Source: CAWUKT01 sp963923035
GTDB lineage: Bacteria > Bacteroidota > Bacteroidia > J057 > JADKCL01
Assembly: GCA_963923035.1 (NCBI GenBank)
Contig: CAWUKT010000028.1
Location: forward strand, 10,123 to 74,122
Direction of reading: 5' to 3'
Length of the DNA stretch: 64,000 bases
Shown here piece after piece: positions 53,808-62,710 of the stretch. The notes beneath the pieces are model-generated. The model saw only the letters and a program-made list of their open reading frames with translations, had not been told where the DNA came from and did no database searches. Each line of letters begins with the position of its first letter. Position 1 is the stretch's first letter. Position numbers and translations under genes: made by a program.

Positions 53808-55323
53808 TTTGAGGGCATCGCTTCTCCAAATCCCGTCCCGTCCCGCCGTGGCGTGGTACGGGCTCCTGGGCTGGCTCATCGCCAGCCTCATCATCGTGTT
53901 CTCCTTTCATGGCACCGTCGATTCAGGCGACAGCGTACGCCATTTCCAAATGGCCGCCTACGCTTTCCAACACCCCGAGTTGTTGCTGGACCACTGGGGA
54001 AAGCCCTTTTTCACCCTGTTGGCCGCTGCGCCCGCCGCCTTCGGCGGCATGATCGGCATGAAAATTTTCAATTGCCTGATGATCGGGATCGCAGCGATCT
54101 CCGCGACCCGCATCGCGCGTCGGCTCATTCCCGACCTCCAGGGATGGACGCCCCTGTTTGTGGTCGCGGCCCCCTTGGTCTTCCTCGCCCAATTTTCCGG
54201 CCTGACCGAGCCGCTGTTTGCAGCGCTGCTGGGCTGGTCGGTGGCCGAGACCCTGGAGGGAAAATATCCCAAGGCCTTCATTGCGGCCAGCTTTCTGCCC
54301 TTTGTGCGGACCGAAGGCTTCCTGATCCTGCCCGTTTTCGCGCTGTTTGCGTTGGTCCGCTGGTGGCGCCTGCGGGGCCAATCCGATGGGGCGGACCGTC
54401 TGGGAGGTATCAGTTTTGTGCAATTGGTTGCTTTGGGGAGCTTGTTGGCGCTGGGAACGGTGCTGTATTCGTTCATCGGTGGGTTGTACTACGGCGAATT
54501 TGGATGGGTCTTCACCCAGAATCCCTACGACACGACGGCGGACAACTATGGCCAAGGCGATTGGGGGCACTTTTTCCGGAACTATTTGTTCGTGGTGGGG
54601 GTGCCGCTGTTTGGTTTGTTCTGGCTGGGTTGGGGAGCCTCGATCGTAGCGGGAATTCAGCGCTTGGGGAATGCCGCGCGTCGCCCTTTGCCCAGGCTCA
54701 ATGTCAATGGAGACGAATGGCTGCTGGTCCTGGGTGCATTTGGGGCCTATTTTGGCGCCCATGTTGTGTTCTGGGCGACCGGGATGGCCCATTCGATGGG
54801 ATTGCTCCGCGTGATGATTGCCCTGGTGCCCTTGTCGGCGTTGATTTCGTTGAGGGGACTTCAGTTGCTGGGGGAATTGGTGGGAAAATGGCCCCCGGTG
54901 CGGTTATTTTTCATTTATGCAATCCCCCTCTACACCGTCGTTTTTCTATTTACTCCCAACCACGCCTCCCTGAAACGCCACCGTTTTGAATTGACCCAGG
55001 ACCAATTGACCCTCCACGAACTGGCCCGGGAACATGCCGATGCCATTTCGACCGCTCCGTACGTCTATGCGCGCCATCCGTATACGGGCACGGCGTTTGG
55101 GCGGGATCCATTTTCCGAGACCCTCCACCTGCGCCATATCCTCAGGGATGAGCTTCCTTCGGGCAGCATTGTCCTGTGGGATGGCTGGTTTGCAGTGAAA
55201 GAAGCGGGAATTTCGTGGGAGCAAATGGAAAAAACTGCCCAAGATTTTGTTTTTTTGCAGGAGAAGAGAGCGGTTTCCCAGCAGGGGACACCGATTCGCA
55301 TGGTGCTGTACCGGGTGCCTTGA
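53800..55323 (+). CDS. Polytopic membrane protein, possibly GT39-like glycosyltransferase
   Basis: The 507-residue protein has about ten membrane helices and a soluble C-terminal part of about 110 residues. An acidic motif after the first helix (HGTVDSGDSVRHFQMA) is placed like the catalytic Asp of membrane mannosyltransferases such as PMT and ArnT, which use polyprenyl-phosphate sugars. That assignment is tentative. It overlaps the small gene before it. An acyltransferase gene that could work on the same glycan follows at 33 nt. Confidence 0.75.
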   Translation: MANLRASLLQIPSRPAVAWYGLLGWLIASLIIVFSFHGTVDSGDSVRHFQMAAYAFQHPELLLDHWGKPFFTLLAAAPAAFGGMIGMKIFNCLMIGIAAISATRIARRLIPDLQGWTPLFVVAAPLVFLAQFSGLTEPLFAALLGWSVAETLEGKYPKAFIAASFLPFVRTEGFLILPVFALFALVRWWRLRGQSDGADRLGGISFVQLVALGSLLALGTVLYSFIGGLYYGEFGWVFTQNPYDTTADNYGQGDWGHFFRNYLFVVGVPLFGLFWLGWGASIVAGIQRLGNAARRPLPRLNVNGDEWLLVLGAFGAYFGAHVVFWATGMAHSMGLLRVMIALVPLSALISLRGLQLLGELVGKWPPVRLFFIYAIPLYTVVFLFTPNHASLKRHRFELTQDQLTLHELAREHADAISTAPYVYARHPYTGTAFGRDPFSETLHLRHILRDELPSGSIVLWDGWFAVKEAGISWEQMEKTAQDFVFLQEKRAVSQQGTPIRMVLYRVP

Positions 55324-55356
55324 CCCCTTTTTTGACCAACCAACCGACGATTGACC

Positions 55357-56010
55357 ATGAAGTACTTGATTTTCTTAGGAACGGGAGGTTTTGCCCGTGA
55401 ATTGTTGTGGCTGGCCCGGGAAATCAACCGGGAAGCCGAGTCGGTGGGCCGAAACGAGCCCGTTTACCGAATTCTGGGCTTTGTGGGGGAGGAAGAAAAT
55501 GGCCCCAAAGAGCTGGGCGGGCTGCCCATCCTCGGCAATGATGCCTGGGTATTCGAACACCTGGAGCGCAATGTCCATTTTGTGGCTGCCGTGGGCGATC
55601 CGGCGTTGCGGAAAAAAATTGCCGGGCGTTACCTTGAAGAGGGGTTTCGCCCTGCGACCTTGATACATCCATCGGTCCCGATGGCTGAAGATGTGCAGCT
55701 GGGGCAGGGCTGTGTGATTTGTGCGGGGGCGGTCCTGACGACGAATATCCGGCTGGGAGCCTTCACGACGGTCAATCTCAATGCGACGGTGGGCCACGAT
55801 GTCGTGGTCGGTGGGTATTCCACCATCCACCCCGGCGCGAACATCAGTGGTGCGGTTCAGTTGGGGGAAGGCGTCGAAGTCGGAACGGGGGCCATTGTGC
55901 TGCCTGGATTGGAGATTGGGGATGCAGCCGTAATCGGGGCTGGCGCGGTAGTGACGAAAGCGCTGGAAGGTGGGAAAACCTACGTTGGGAATCCCGCTGT
56001 GGCGCATTAA
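55357..56010 (+). CDS. Sugar O/N-acyltransferase, left-handed beta-helix (NeuD/PglD-like)
   Basis: The ATG at 55357 gives 217 residues. A Rossmann-like N-terminal part (LIFLGTGGFARELLWLA) binds the nucleotide-sugar. Hexapeptide repeats from about 110 form the acyl-CoA-binding helix, with the catalytic His in NLNATVGHDVVVG. PglD and NeuD acetylate amino sugars or sialic acid. The neighbouring membrane protein supports surface-glycan tailoring. Confidence 0.88.
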   Translation: MKYLIFLGTGGFARELLWLAREINREAESVGRNEPVYRILGFVGEEENGPKELGGLPILGNDAWVFEHLERNVHFVAAVGDPALRKKIAGRYLEEGFRPATLIHPSVPMAEDVQLGQGCVICAGAVLTTNIRLGAFTTVNLNATVGHDVVVGGYSTIHPGANISGAVQLGEGVEVGTGAIVLPGLEIGDAAVIGAGAVVTKALEGGKTYVGNPAVAH

Positions 56011-56055
56011 AATGACTTTTTTTGTGTATATTCACCGGCAATCCGGATTTGAAAT

Positions 56056-56868
56056 ATGAAGCGACGATTCACCACCCTTCTGACGACATTGTTCTTATTG
56101 GCTGCGGGAACTTCTTCCGCCCAATTGTTCATTGGACCTGGAATCTCCGGGGGCATGACCTACGGAAGCAATTTTATTGTCTCGGACACGAGCCAGTACC
56201 ACCTGCCGAGCGCTCCCGGGCTGGCGGTAAGTGGGGGCGTAGACATCCTCTACGGCTTCAATGAGAATATTCGCGCCCATATCGGGATCGCCTACCGCTA
56301 TAAGCAGCTCAACCTGACGGCCCCCGACGGCCGCGAGGGACTGTCCTTTACGGAAATCAACCGGACCGCCACGGCGGTCTCCATCCCGATGACGGTCCAC
56401 TACCGCATTCCGCTGGGCGAAGGCAGCACCTACTTCAATGTGATCGCCGGGCACAGCCTCGACTTCACCAACGAAGATTCCACCGTGGTCAAGACGCCTT
56501 CGATGCTGGTCGATTCCGGCGGCAGCTGGACCCGCCACGAATACCAGAACCTCCAGCGGATTCTCCCCACCATTCTGTTGGGTGCCGGACTTGACTTCGA
56601 GACCGGCAACGGCAGCATCATCAACGCGACGTTGATGTGGGGACTGGGCACGGGTCGCATTTTCCGCGGCAATATCTCCGAGTGGGAAGTGCTGAACCAG
56701 CCGTTCGATCCGGCCGAGCAGGAAACACCCGAAGAATTCCCCGAGCATTATTTCGACTACGCCCTCCGCGGATCGACCCTCTCGCTTCGCCTGAGCTACT
56801 GGTTCAACCTCGGCGATATTTTCGCTCCCAAGGAAGACAGCGGCGACGAGAGCATGATTGAAGATTAA
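56056..56868 (+). CDS. Outer membrane beta-barrel protein
   Basis: The 270-residue protein has a signal peptide (MKRRFTTLLTTLFLLAAGTSSA) and alternating strands ending in aromatic residues, such as IRAHIGIAYRYKQL, GSTYFNVIAG and LSLRLSYWF, consistent with an 8-10-strand barrel of the porin/OmpA-like type. The acidic tail after the last strand (SGDESMIED) is unusual for barrels, which normally end in Phe. The function is unknown. A strong terminator follows. Confidence 0.82.
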   Translation: MKRRFTTLLTTLFLLAAGTSSAQLFIGPGISGGMTYGSNFIVSDTSQYHLPSAPGLAVSGGVDILYGFNENIRAHIGIAYRYKQLNLTAPDGREGLSFTEINRTATAVSIPMTVHYRIPLGEGSTYFNVIAGHSLDFTNEDSTVVKTPSMLVDSGGSWTRHEYQNLQRILPTILLGAGLDFETGNGSIINATLMWGLGTGRIFRGNISEWEVLNQPFDPAEQETPEEFPEHYFDYALRGSTLSLRLSYWFNLGDIFAPKEDSGDESMIED

Positions 56869-56893
56869 TGCACCTCATCCAAGAATAAAGGAA

Positions 56894-56921
56894 GCCTTTC
56901 ACTGCGGTGAAGGGCTTTTTT
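56894..56921 (+). terminator. Intrinsic terminator of the barrel gene
   Basis: GCCTTTCAC (56894-56902), TGCG, GTGAAGGGC (56907-56915) form a 9-bp stem with one G-U, then six T. Confidence 0.88.
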
Positions 56922-56941
56922 GTTTATTTTCGGAATGAATT

Positions 56942-56969
56942 TTGCTCTCTAAACCGAAAGCTACTTTTG
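56942..56969 (+). promoter_or_regulatory. Promoter of the exported protein at 56991
   Basis: TACTTTTG (56962-56969) is a perfect TAnnTTTG, with TTG (56942-56944) 17 nt upstream. The leader would be about 15 nt. Confidence 0.55.
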
Positions 56970-56990
56970 TTGAATGTCAATCGCACTTTT

Positions 56991-57851
56991 ATGACCCACT
57001 TTCGTTTTGTTCTCGCACTGGTCTTTTCATGGGGCCTTTTTTCCACTTCTCTGTTCGCCCAAAAAGATACGATTCCCCGCATTGTAGAGGGAAAAGTGGA
57101 TTGGGAAACGACCAAGGGGAAGCTGGGGGCGCCAATTTTCAACCAAAAGGACGTTGTCATGTACATGGTCCGCAAGGAAGGCCTGGGGACGTGGTTCAAC
57201 GATGAGACGAGCGATGCCTGGGTCAACGATTTCCACTTCATTTACCTGAACGGCGACCAGCATTTGGACGCCATCTACGATGGCTCGACCGCGTACCACC
57301 TCGGCGCTTATTTCCGCCTGTCCATTGGCGATACGACGCTGAGCTACCCGGCGACCTTTGAGTCCCGTGGCTATGCGGCCCGTTTTTACGCCGACAAGGC
57401 GGGGATTGGCTATATCGTTCGCAAAGACGCCTACGGGGCCGATTATTTGTTGGTTCTGTCGAGCTACTACTACGATTACGGGCGGAAATCGAACGATTTG
57501 GTGTGGGAAGTGGCGGTCGTGGGCGACGAACAGGCGCCGGTGGGCACCCTGCGGGAACAGGTGGTGGTGAAGGAGCCAGTGCAAATGCGGATCGCGCCGG
57601 AAGTGGTGAACGATGGCGGGATCGACCTGGACCAGGATGGCAAGGAAGATTTGAATGGCAATGTGTCCGCGGTCTTTGACCGGGGGGCGACGTTCATTCG
57701 GACTTTGCAGAAAAAGGGGGGGGATGGCCAGAACTGGAGCTTTGTCATCGCGCTGGACACGCCGAAGGAGGACTTTGCGTACGGGACGGGGGCAGATCCA
57801 GACCGGAAACGGTTTGCGGCCGGGTGGGTGCACAGTGACAAATTGAAGTAG
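56991..57851 (+). CDS. Exported protein of unknown function
   Basis: I start at the ATG at 56991, giving a signal peptide (FRFVLALVFSWGLFSTSLFAQ) and 286 residues. The mature part is beta-rich and acidic, with repeated DG turns and one short Asp-rich stretch (GGIDLDQDGKEDLNGN) that resembles a calcium-binding loop. No family is recognised. It has its own promoter and converges on the SEC-C gene. Confidence 0.78.
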   Translation: MTHFRFVLALVFSWGLFSTSLFAQKDTIPRIVEGKVDWETTKGKLGAPIFNQKDVVMYMVRKEGLGTWFNDETSDAWVNDFHFIYLNGDQHLDAIYDGSTAYHLGAYFRLSIGDTTLSYPATFESRGYAARFYADKAGIGYIVRKDAYGADYLLVLSSYYYDYGRKSNDLVWEVAVVGDEQAPVGTLREQVVVKEPVQMRIAPEVVNDGGIDLDQDGKEDLNGNVSAVFDRGATFIRTLQKKGGDGQNWSFVIALDTPKEDFAYGTGADPDRKRFAAGWVHSDKLK

Positions 57852-57884
57852 GCGAAACGGATCAATTTTCCCTTTCCCAATTCC

Positions 57885-58358
57885 TCAACCGTGGCATTTC
57901 TTGTATTTTTTCCCGCTTCCGCAGGGACAGGGATCGTTGCGACCGATGCGGGGCATCCCCTTTTGCTGGCCGGAATGGTATTTCCAGCGCCCCTCTTCCC
58001 GCTCAAAGTGTGACTTTTCCCAGATGCAATTCAGTTTTCCCCCCTGCTCAAACCAGGCCTGAAATTCCACCTTGCCCGTCGCATCCGTCATTTTCCCCGC
58101 TTCCGTCCCCTTGATGATCAGTTGAAACCACTTGACCGACGTGGCAAAGTTGAGCAGTGAAGACCGGTCGGTCTGGGGCAATAAATTGGTGTGGGTGGTG
58201 GCCATGAGGTAGTCGGGGAAGGCCTTGACAAATCCGCTGTACCGGGAGCGCATCAGTTCTTCTGCCGTGGCAGGGAGCGCCGTTCCCAGGTGAAAGGGGG
58301 CGCAGCAGTAGGAATAGGGGCGGTCCGGGCGGCAGGGACAGGTTTCGGTTGGGGCCAT
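57885..58358 (-). CDS. YchJ-like protein with SEC-C zinc motifs
   Basis: The 157-residue protein has an N-terminal metal-binding CPCRPDRPYSYCC and a C-terminal SEC-C motif GRNDPCPCGSGKKYKKCHG. Between them lies an NTF2-like part (ELMRSRYSGFVKAFPDYLMATTH), the architecture of the UPF0225/YchJ family. The same zinc motif ends SecA in many bacteria but is absent from this organism's SecA at 59343. YchJ function is unknown. Confidence 0.9.
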   Translation of the reverse strand: MAPTETCPCRPDRPYSYCCAPFHLGTALPATAEELMRSRYSGFVKAFPDYLMATTHTNLLPQTDRSSLLNFATSVKWFQLIIKGTEAGKMTDATGKVEFQAWFEQGGKLNCIWEKSHFEREEGRWKYHSGQQKGMPRIGRNDPCPCGSGKKYKKCHG

Positions 58359-58443
58359 GGGGGAAGATAATCATTTTGTGAAACCAGCCCGATTCCTTGA
58401 AATATCAGCCCACAATTGCGAATTTTAGAGAAATTAAAGCTAC

Positions 58444-59238
58444 ATGGGCATTATTTCGGAAGCTGCGGAACCGTTGAAAGCGCTGGTGAGAGAGGTCGGC
58501 GCATTTATTCGGGAGGAACGGCGGGGGTTTACGGAGCAACGCATTGAATACAAAGGGGGGCCGAACGACCTGGTTTCGTACGTGGACCGGACGGCGGAGG
58601 AGCGACTGACCATCGGTTGTGAGCAAATCATTCCCGGTTGCGGATTCATCCGCGAAGAGGGCGGCGACCTGCGGGCCGACGCCGAATTCCGATTCATCAT
58701 CGATCCGCTGGACGGCACGAACAATTTCATCCACGACATTCCCGCCTACTGCATTTCCCTTGCCCTCCAACACAACGGCCAGACAGAAATGGGCATCATC
58801 TACGACATTCCCCGCGAGGAATTTTACTTTGCCCAGATCGGCACGGGAGCGACCCGAAATGACCAGCCCATCCACGTTTCCAACAAGCCCTCCTTTTCCG
58901 TTGGCCTCTTCGCGACGGGCTTTCCCTACGTCAAAGATGACAGTTTGAGTGACTATTTGGCAGTGATTCAAAAGATCCTGACGGAGTCCCGGGGAATTCG
59001 GCGCTTTGGAGCCGCGGCCCTTGATTTGGCGTGGGTTGCATGCGGCCGAATCGACGGATTCTTCGAAATGGGGCTGAATCCGTGGGATGTCGCTGCCGGA
59101 GAATTCATCGTGCGGGAAGCCGGAGGACACGTAACCGACTGGAAAGGTGGGGACGATTTCGTTTTTGGCAAGCAAATTGTAGCTACCAATGAAAAGGTGC
59201 ACGCCGGTTTTCTGGAGATCATCAAGGACATCCTTTGA
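58444..59238 (+). CDS. Inositol monophosphatase family protein
   Basis: The 264-residue protein has the metal-binding motifs of the family: FIREEGGD, IDPLDGTNNFIHDIP (the DPLDGT site) and WDVAAGEFIVREAGG. These Mg/Li-sensitive enzymes dephosphorylate inositol monophosphate or 3'-phosphoadenosine 5'-phosphate, and the exact substrate is unknown. It lies divergent from the YchJ-like gene and 104 nt before secA. Confidence 0.93.
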   Translation: MGIISEAAEPLKALVREVGAFIREERRGFTEQRIEYKGGPNDLVSYVDRTAEERLTIGCEQIIPGCGFIREEGGDLRADAEFRFIIDPLDGTNNFIHDIPAYCISLALQHNGQTEMGIIYDIPREEFYFAQIGTGATRNDQPIHVSNKPSFSVGLFATGFPYVKDDSLSDYLAVIQKILTESRGIRRFGAAALDLAWVACGRIDGFFEMGLNPWDVAAGEFIVREAGGHVTDWKGGDDFVFGKQIVATNEKVHAGFLEIIKDIL

Positions 59239-59342
59239 ACGGAGTTCTGTTTTTTCAGTTATCCTACTACCAAACGACCGTCAAAACTCCTTCATTCCCA
59301 AATATTGACTAATTTTACTCCTTCGAAATCACAGCAATCGTT

Positions 59343-62300
59343 ATGCTTAAAATCATATCTAAACTTTTTGGGGACAAAAAAGAGCGCGATCTGAAAGACC
59401 TGCGCCCCTACGCCACCAAAGTCAATGCTGAATACAAGAAACTTCCCGGACTGACCGACGACGAACTGCGTGCGCGTTCTGATGAATTCCGGAAGCGCAT
59501 TCAGGACCATATCGCGGCCGAAGAAGCCGAAATCAAGCGTTTGAAGCAGGAAGCTGAGGACGCCGACGATCCCCACACCTCTGAGACGCTGTACGAGGAG
59601 GCAGAAAAAGTTGGGAAGAAGCTGAATGAGAAGCTGGAAAAAGTGCTGATGGAAATCCTTCCGGAAGCGTTTGCTGTGGTGAAAGAAACGGCCCGCCGTC
59701 TGACCGAGAACAAGGAGCTTCGGGTCACAGCGACGGATTGGGACAAGGAGATGGCGGAGAAAAAGTCTAATGTGACCATCCAGGGAAATCAGGCCGTTTG
59801 GTCGAACAAGTGGATGGCAGCAGGGGCAGAAATCGAATGGGCGATGGTCCACTACGACGTCCAGTTGATGGGCGGGGTGGTCCTGCACCAGGGTAAGATT
59901 GCGGAGATGGCGACGGGGGAGGGTAAAACCCTGGTTGCAACCCTTCCGGTCTACCTCAACGCCCTCACGGGCAAAGGTGTTCACCTCGTCACGGTGAACA
60001 ACTATCTGGCCCGTCGGGACTGCGAATGGAATGCTCCCCTCTTCGAATTCCACGGCATCACCGTGGACTGTATCGACAACCACGAACCCAATACCGATGC
60101 CCGCCGCAAGGCCTACCTCGCGGACGTCACCTACGGCACCAACAACGAATTTGGGTTCGACTACCTCCGGGACAATATGACCACGAAGCCGCAGTACCTC
60201 GTACAGCGGCCGCACCACTACGCCATCATTGATGAGATCGACTCCGTACTGATCGATGAGGCCCGGACCCCGTTGATCATTTCCGGTCCCGTTCCCCAGG
60301 GCGACAAGCAGGAATACCACGCGTTGAAGCCCCGGGTAGAAAAACTCATGCGCGCCCAGCAGCGCCTCGTCAACCAGTGCATCACCGAAGCCAAGCGCAA
60401 CCTCGAGTCTGAGGACAAGGAAAAGGCCAAGGATGCTGGTTTGAAATTGTTCCGGGCCCACAAAGGTCTGCCCCGCAACAAGTCCCTGATCAAGTTCCTC
60501 TCCGAGCCCGGCGTCAAATCCGCGATGCTCAAGACCGAGGCCTTCTACCTTCAGGACAAGGGCAAGAATATGCACATCGTCGACGATGAGCTGTACTTCA
60601 CCATCGACGAGAAAAACAACCAGGTCGAACTGACCGACAAGGGACGGGACCTGATCACCACCCAGGGGGAAGATCCAAACCTGTTCGTATTGCCGGATGT
60701 AGGAGAAGAGTTGAATAAAATCGACACCGATCCCAGCTTGGATGATGAAGGGAAGGTGGCGAAAAAGGACCAATTGGCCCGCGATTTTGCCGAAAAATCC
60801 GAACTTCTCCATACCATCAACCAGCTGGTAAAGGCCTATACCGTATTCGAGAAGGAAATCGAATACATCGTGCAGGACGGCAAGGTCATGATCGTGGACG
60901 AGCAGACCGGCCGGGTGCTTCCCGGACGTCGCTACTCCGATGGCTTGCACCAGGCCATTGAGGCCAAGGAAAATGTGAAGGTCGAGGCCGCTACCCAGAC
61001 CTTCGCCACCGTGACCCTCCAGAACTACTTCCGGATGTACCACAAATTGTCCGGAATGACGGGTACGGCGGAGACCGAAGCGGCTGAATTCTACGAAATC
61101 TACAAGATCGACGTGGTGGTCGTGCCGACCAACCGCCCGATCGTCCGTAACGACGACAACGACCTGGTCTACAAGACCCGTCGTGAAAAATACAATGCGG
61201 TCATCGATGAATCGGAAAAGCTGATCGAGGCCGGACGTCCGGTACTGATCGGTACGACTTCGGTGGACGTGTCCGAATTGCTCAGCCGGATGCTGCGTCT
61301 CCGCGGCATCAAGCACAATGTCCTGAACGCCAAACAGCACCAGCGGGAAGCCGAAATTGTTGCGGAAGCTGGTTTGCCGGGAGCCGTGACGGTTGCGACC
61401 AACATGGCGGGCCGGGGTACGGACATCAAGCTCGGCCCGGGCGTGAAAAGTGCCGGTGGTCTGGCCATTCTCGGTACGGAGCGCCACGAATCCCGCCGGA
61501 TTGACCGCCAGCTGCGCGGTCGTGCCGGTCGTCAGGGTGACCCGGGAAGTTCCCAGTTCTACGTCTCATTGGAAGACGACCTGATGCGTCTCTTCGGCTC
61601 CGAGCGGATTTCCAAGATCATGGACCGCCTCGGGATCAAAGAAGGCGAGGTGATTCAGCACTCGATGATCACCAAGTCCATCACCAACGCCCAGAAGAAG
61701 GTTGAGGAGAACAACTTCTCCATGCGGAAGCGCCTCCTCGAGTACGATGACGTCATGAACTCCCAGCGGGAGGTGATTTACAAGCGTCGCCGCAACGCCC
61801 TGTTTGGGGACCGGATGCGGGTGGATTTGGACAATATGCTCTACGATCTGTGTCAGGGCATCGCGGCCAGCGGATACAATATGTTGGATGTCGATGGCAT
61901 CCAAATGAACTCGATCCGCCTCCTGGCGGTCGATCCGCAGATCTCGATGGACGACCTCAACGGCTTGAACGAACAGGCCGTCGGAGATAAAATTTACGAT
62001 GCGGCCCGCGAATCTTACAAGCGCAAGAACAAGCGGATTGCAGAAGTGACCCTGGAAGGCCTCAAAAACATCCGGGACAAGCACCCGAAGGTCGAGCGCG
62101 TGGAAATTGGCTTCACCGACGGAACCCGCCGGGTGCGCGTTGTGGTGGACCTCCACAAAGCCATCGAAAACGAAGGCGTCGAGGTGTCCCGCGAGTTGGA
62201 AAAATCGGTGATGCTGGGCGTCATCGACGACAACTGGAAGGACCACCTCCGTGAAATGGACGAGTTGCGGACTTCGGTTCAGAACGCAGTATTCGAGCAG

Positions 62301-62630
62301 AAGGATCCGTTGGTGGTCTACAAGTTCGAGGCCTACGAATTGTTCCAGCAGATGCTGAAGAAGATCAATGAGGAAGTGATTTCCCTGGTCTTCAAGGCCA
62401 ACCTGGAAGTGTCTAACAACAATGTCCAGCAGACCAAGCAGGAAGACAAGCGGGACGACTTCAGCAAAATGAAGGCCCGTCACGACGAGGTCGGAAAGAC
62501 CAACGACCAACGCCGTCGCCAGGCATCTCCGGTAGGCGCCCAAGCCAACCGGGGCGGAGGCGGTGATGAGCCCCCCCTGAGCCGCCGCGAACGCCGCGCT
62601 CAGGAACGCTCCGGCAAGAAGCGTCGTTGA
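59343..62630 (+). CDS. secA: Preprotein translocase ATPase SecA
   Basis: The 1095-residue protein has all SecA domains: Walker A ATGEGKT near residues 190-196, DEAD-box DEIDSVLIDEAR near 297, the preprotein cross-linking domain, a second motor part with AGRGTDIKLG and the helical wing and scaffold. It is longer than E. coli SecA because of family insertions common in Bacteroidota. The C-terminus is Arg-rich (RERRAQERSGKKRR) and lacks the zinc-binding SEC-C motif, so SecB contact, if any, must differ. It ends at a strong hairpin. Confidence 0.96.
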   Translation: MLKIISKLFGDKKERDLKDLRPYATKVNAEYKKLPGLTDDELRARSDEFRKRIQDHIAAEEAEIKRLKQEAEDADDPHTSETLYEEAEKVGKKLNEKLEKVLMEILPEAFAVVKETARRLTENKELRVTATDWDKEMAEKKSNVTIQGNQAVWSNKWMAAGAEIEWAMVHYDVQLMGGVVLHQGKIAEMATGEGKTLVATLPVYLNALTGKGVHLVTVNNYLARRDCEWNAPLFEFHGITVDCIDNHEPNTDARRKAYLADVTYGTNNEFGFDYLRDNMTTKPQYLVQRPHHYAIIDEIDSVLIDEARTPLIISGPVPQGDKQEYHALKPRVEKLMRAQQRLVNQCITEAKRNLESEDKEKAKDAGLKLFRAHKGLPRNKSLIKFLSEPGVKSAMLKTEAFYLQDKGKNMHIVDDELYFTIDEKNNQVELTDKGRDLITTQGEDPNLFVLPDVGEELNKIDTDPSLDDEGKVAKKDQLARDFAEKSELLHTINQLVKAYTVFEKEIEYIVQDGKVMIVDEQTGRVLPGRRYSDGLHQAIEAKENVKVEAATQTFATVTLQNYFRMYHKLSGMTGTAETEAAEFYEIYKIDVVVVPTNRPIVRNDDNDLVYKTRREKYNAVIDESEKLIEAGRPVLIGTTSVDVSELLSRMLRLRGIKHNVLNAKQHQREAEIVAEAGLPGAVTVATNMAGRGTDIKLGPGVKSAGGLAILGTERHESRRIDRQLRGRAGRQGDPGSSQFYVSLEDDLMRLFGSERISKIMDRLGIKEGEVIQHSMITKSITNAQKKVEENNFSMRKRLLEYDDVMNSQREVIYKRRRNALFGDRMRVDLDNMLYDLCQGIAASGYNMLDVDGIQMNSIRLLAVDPQISMDDLNGLNEQAVGDKIYDAARESYKRKNKRIAEVTLEGLKNIRDKHPKVERVEIGFTDGTRRVRVVVDLHKAIENEGVEVSRELEKSVMLGVIDDNWKDHLREMDELRTSVQNAVFEQKDPLVVYKFEAYELFQQMLKKINEEVISLVFKANLEVSNNNVQQTKQEDKRDDFSKMKARHDEVGKTNDQRRRQASPVGAQANRGGGGDEPPLSRRERRAQERSGKKRR

Positions 62631-62654
62631 TCCTCTGATCTCTCGCAAAATATC

Positions 62655-62687
62655 AACAGGCCGCGCTCCCTTGGAGGCGGCCTGTTT
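62655..62687 (+). terminator. Terminator of secA
   Basis: AACAGGCCGC (62655-62664) pairs perfectly with GCGGCCTGTT (62677-62686), with an inner CTCC/GGAG extension. The U-tract is short. Confidence 0.7.
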
Positions 62688-62710
62688 GCGTATTCAAAAA
62701 CCTAAGAAGA

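Noticed and set aside
56021..56051. TTTG-N19-CGGATTTG as promoter of the barrel gene at 56056
   Set aside because: The predicted start would fall at or after the ATG and the -7 box lacks the TA.
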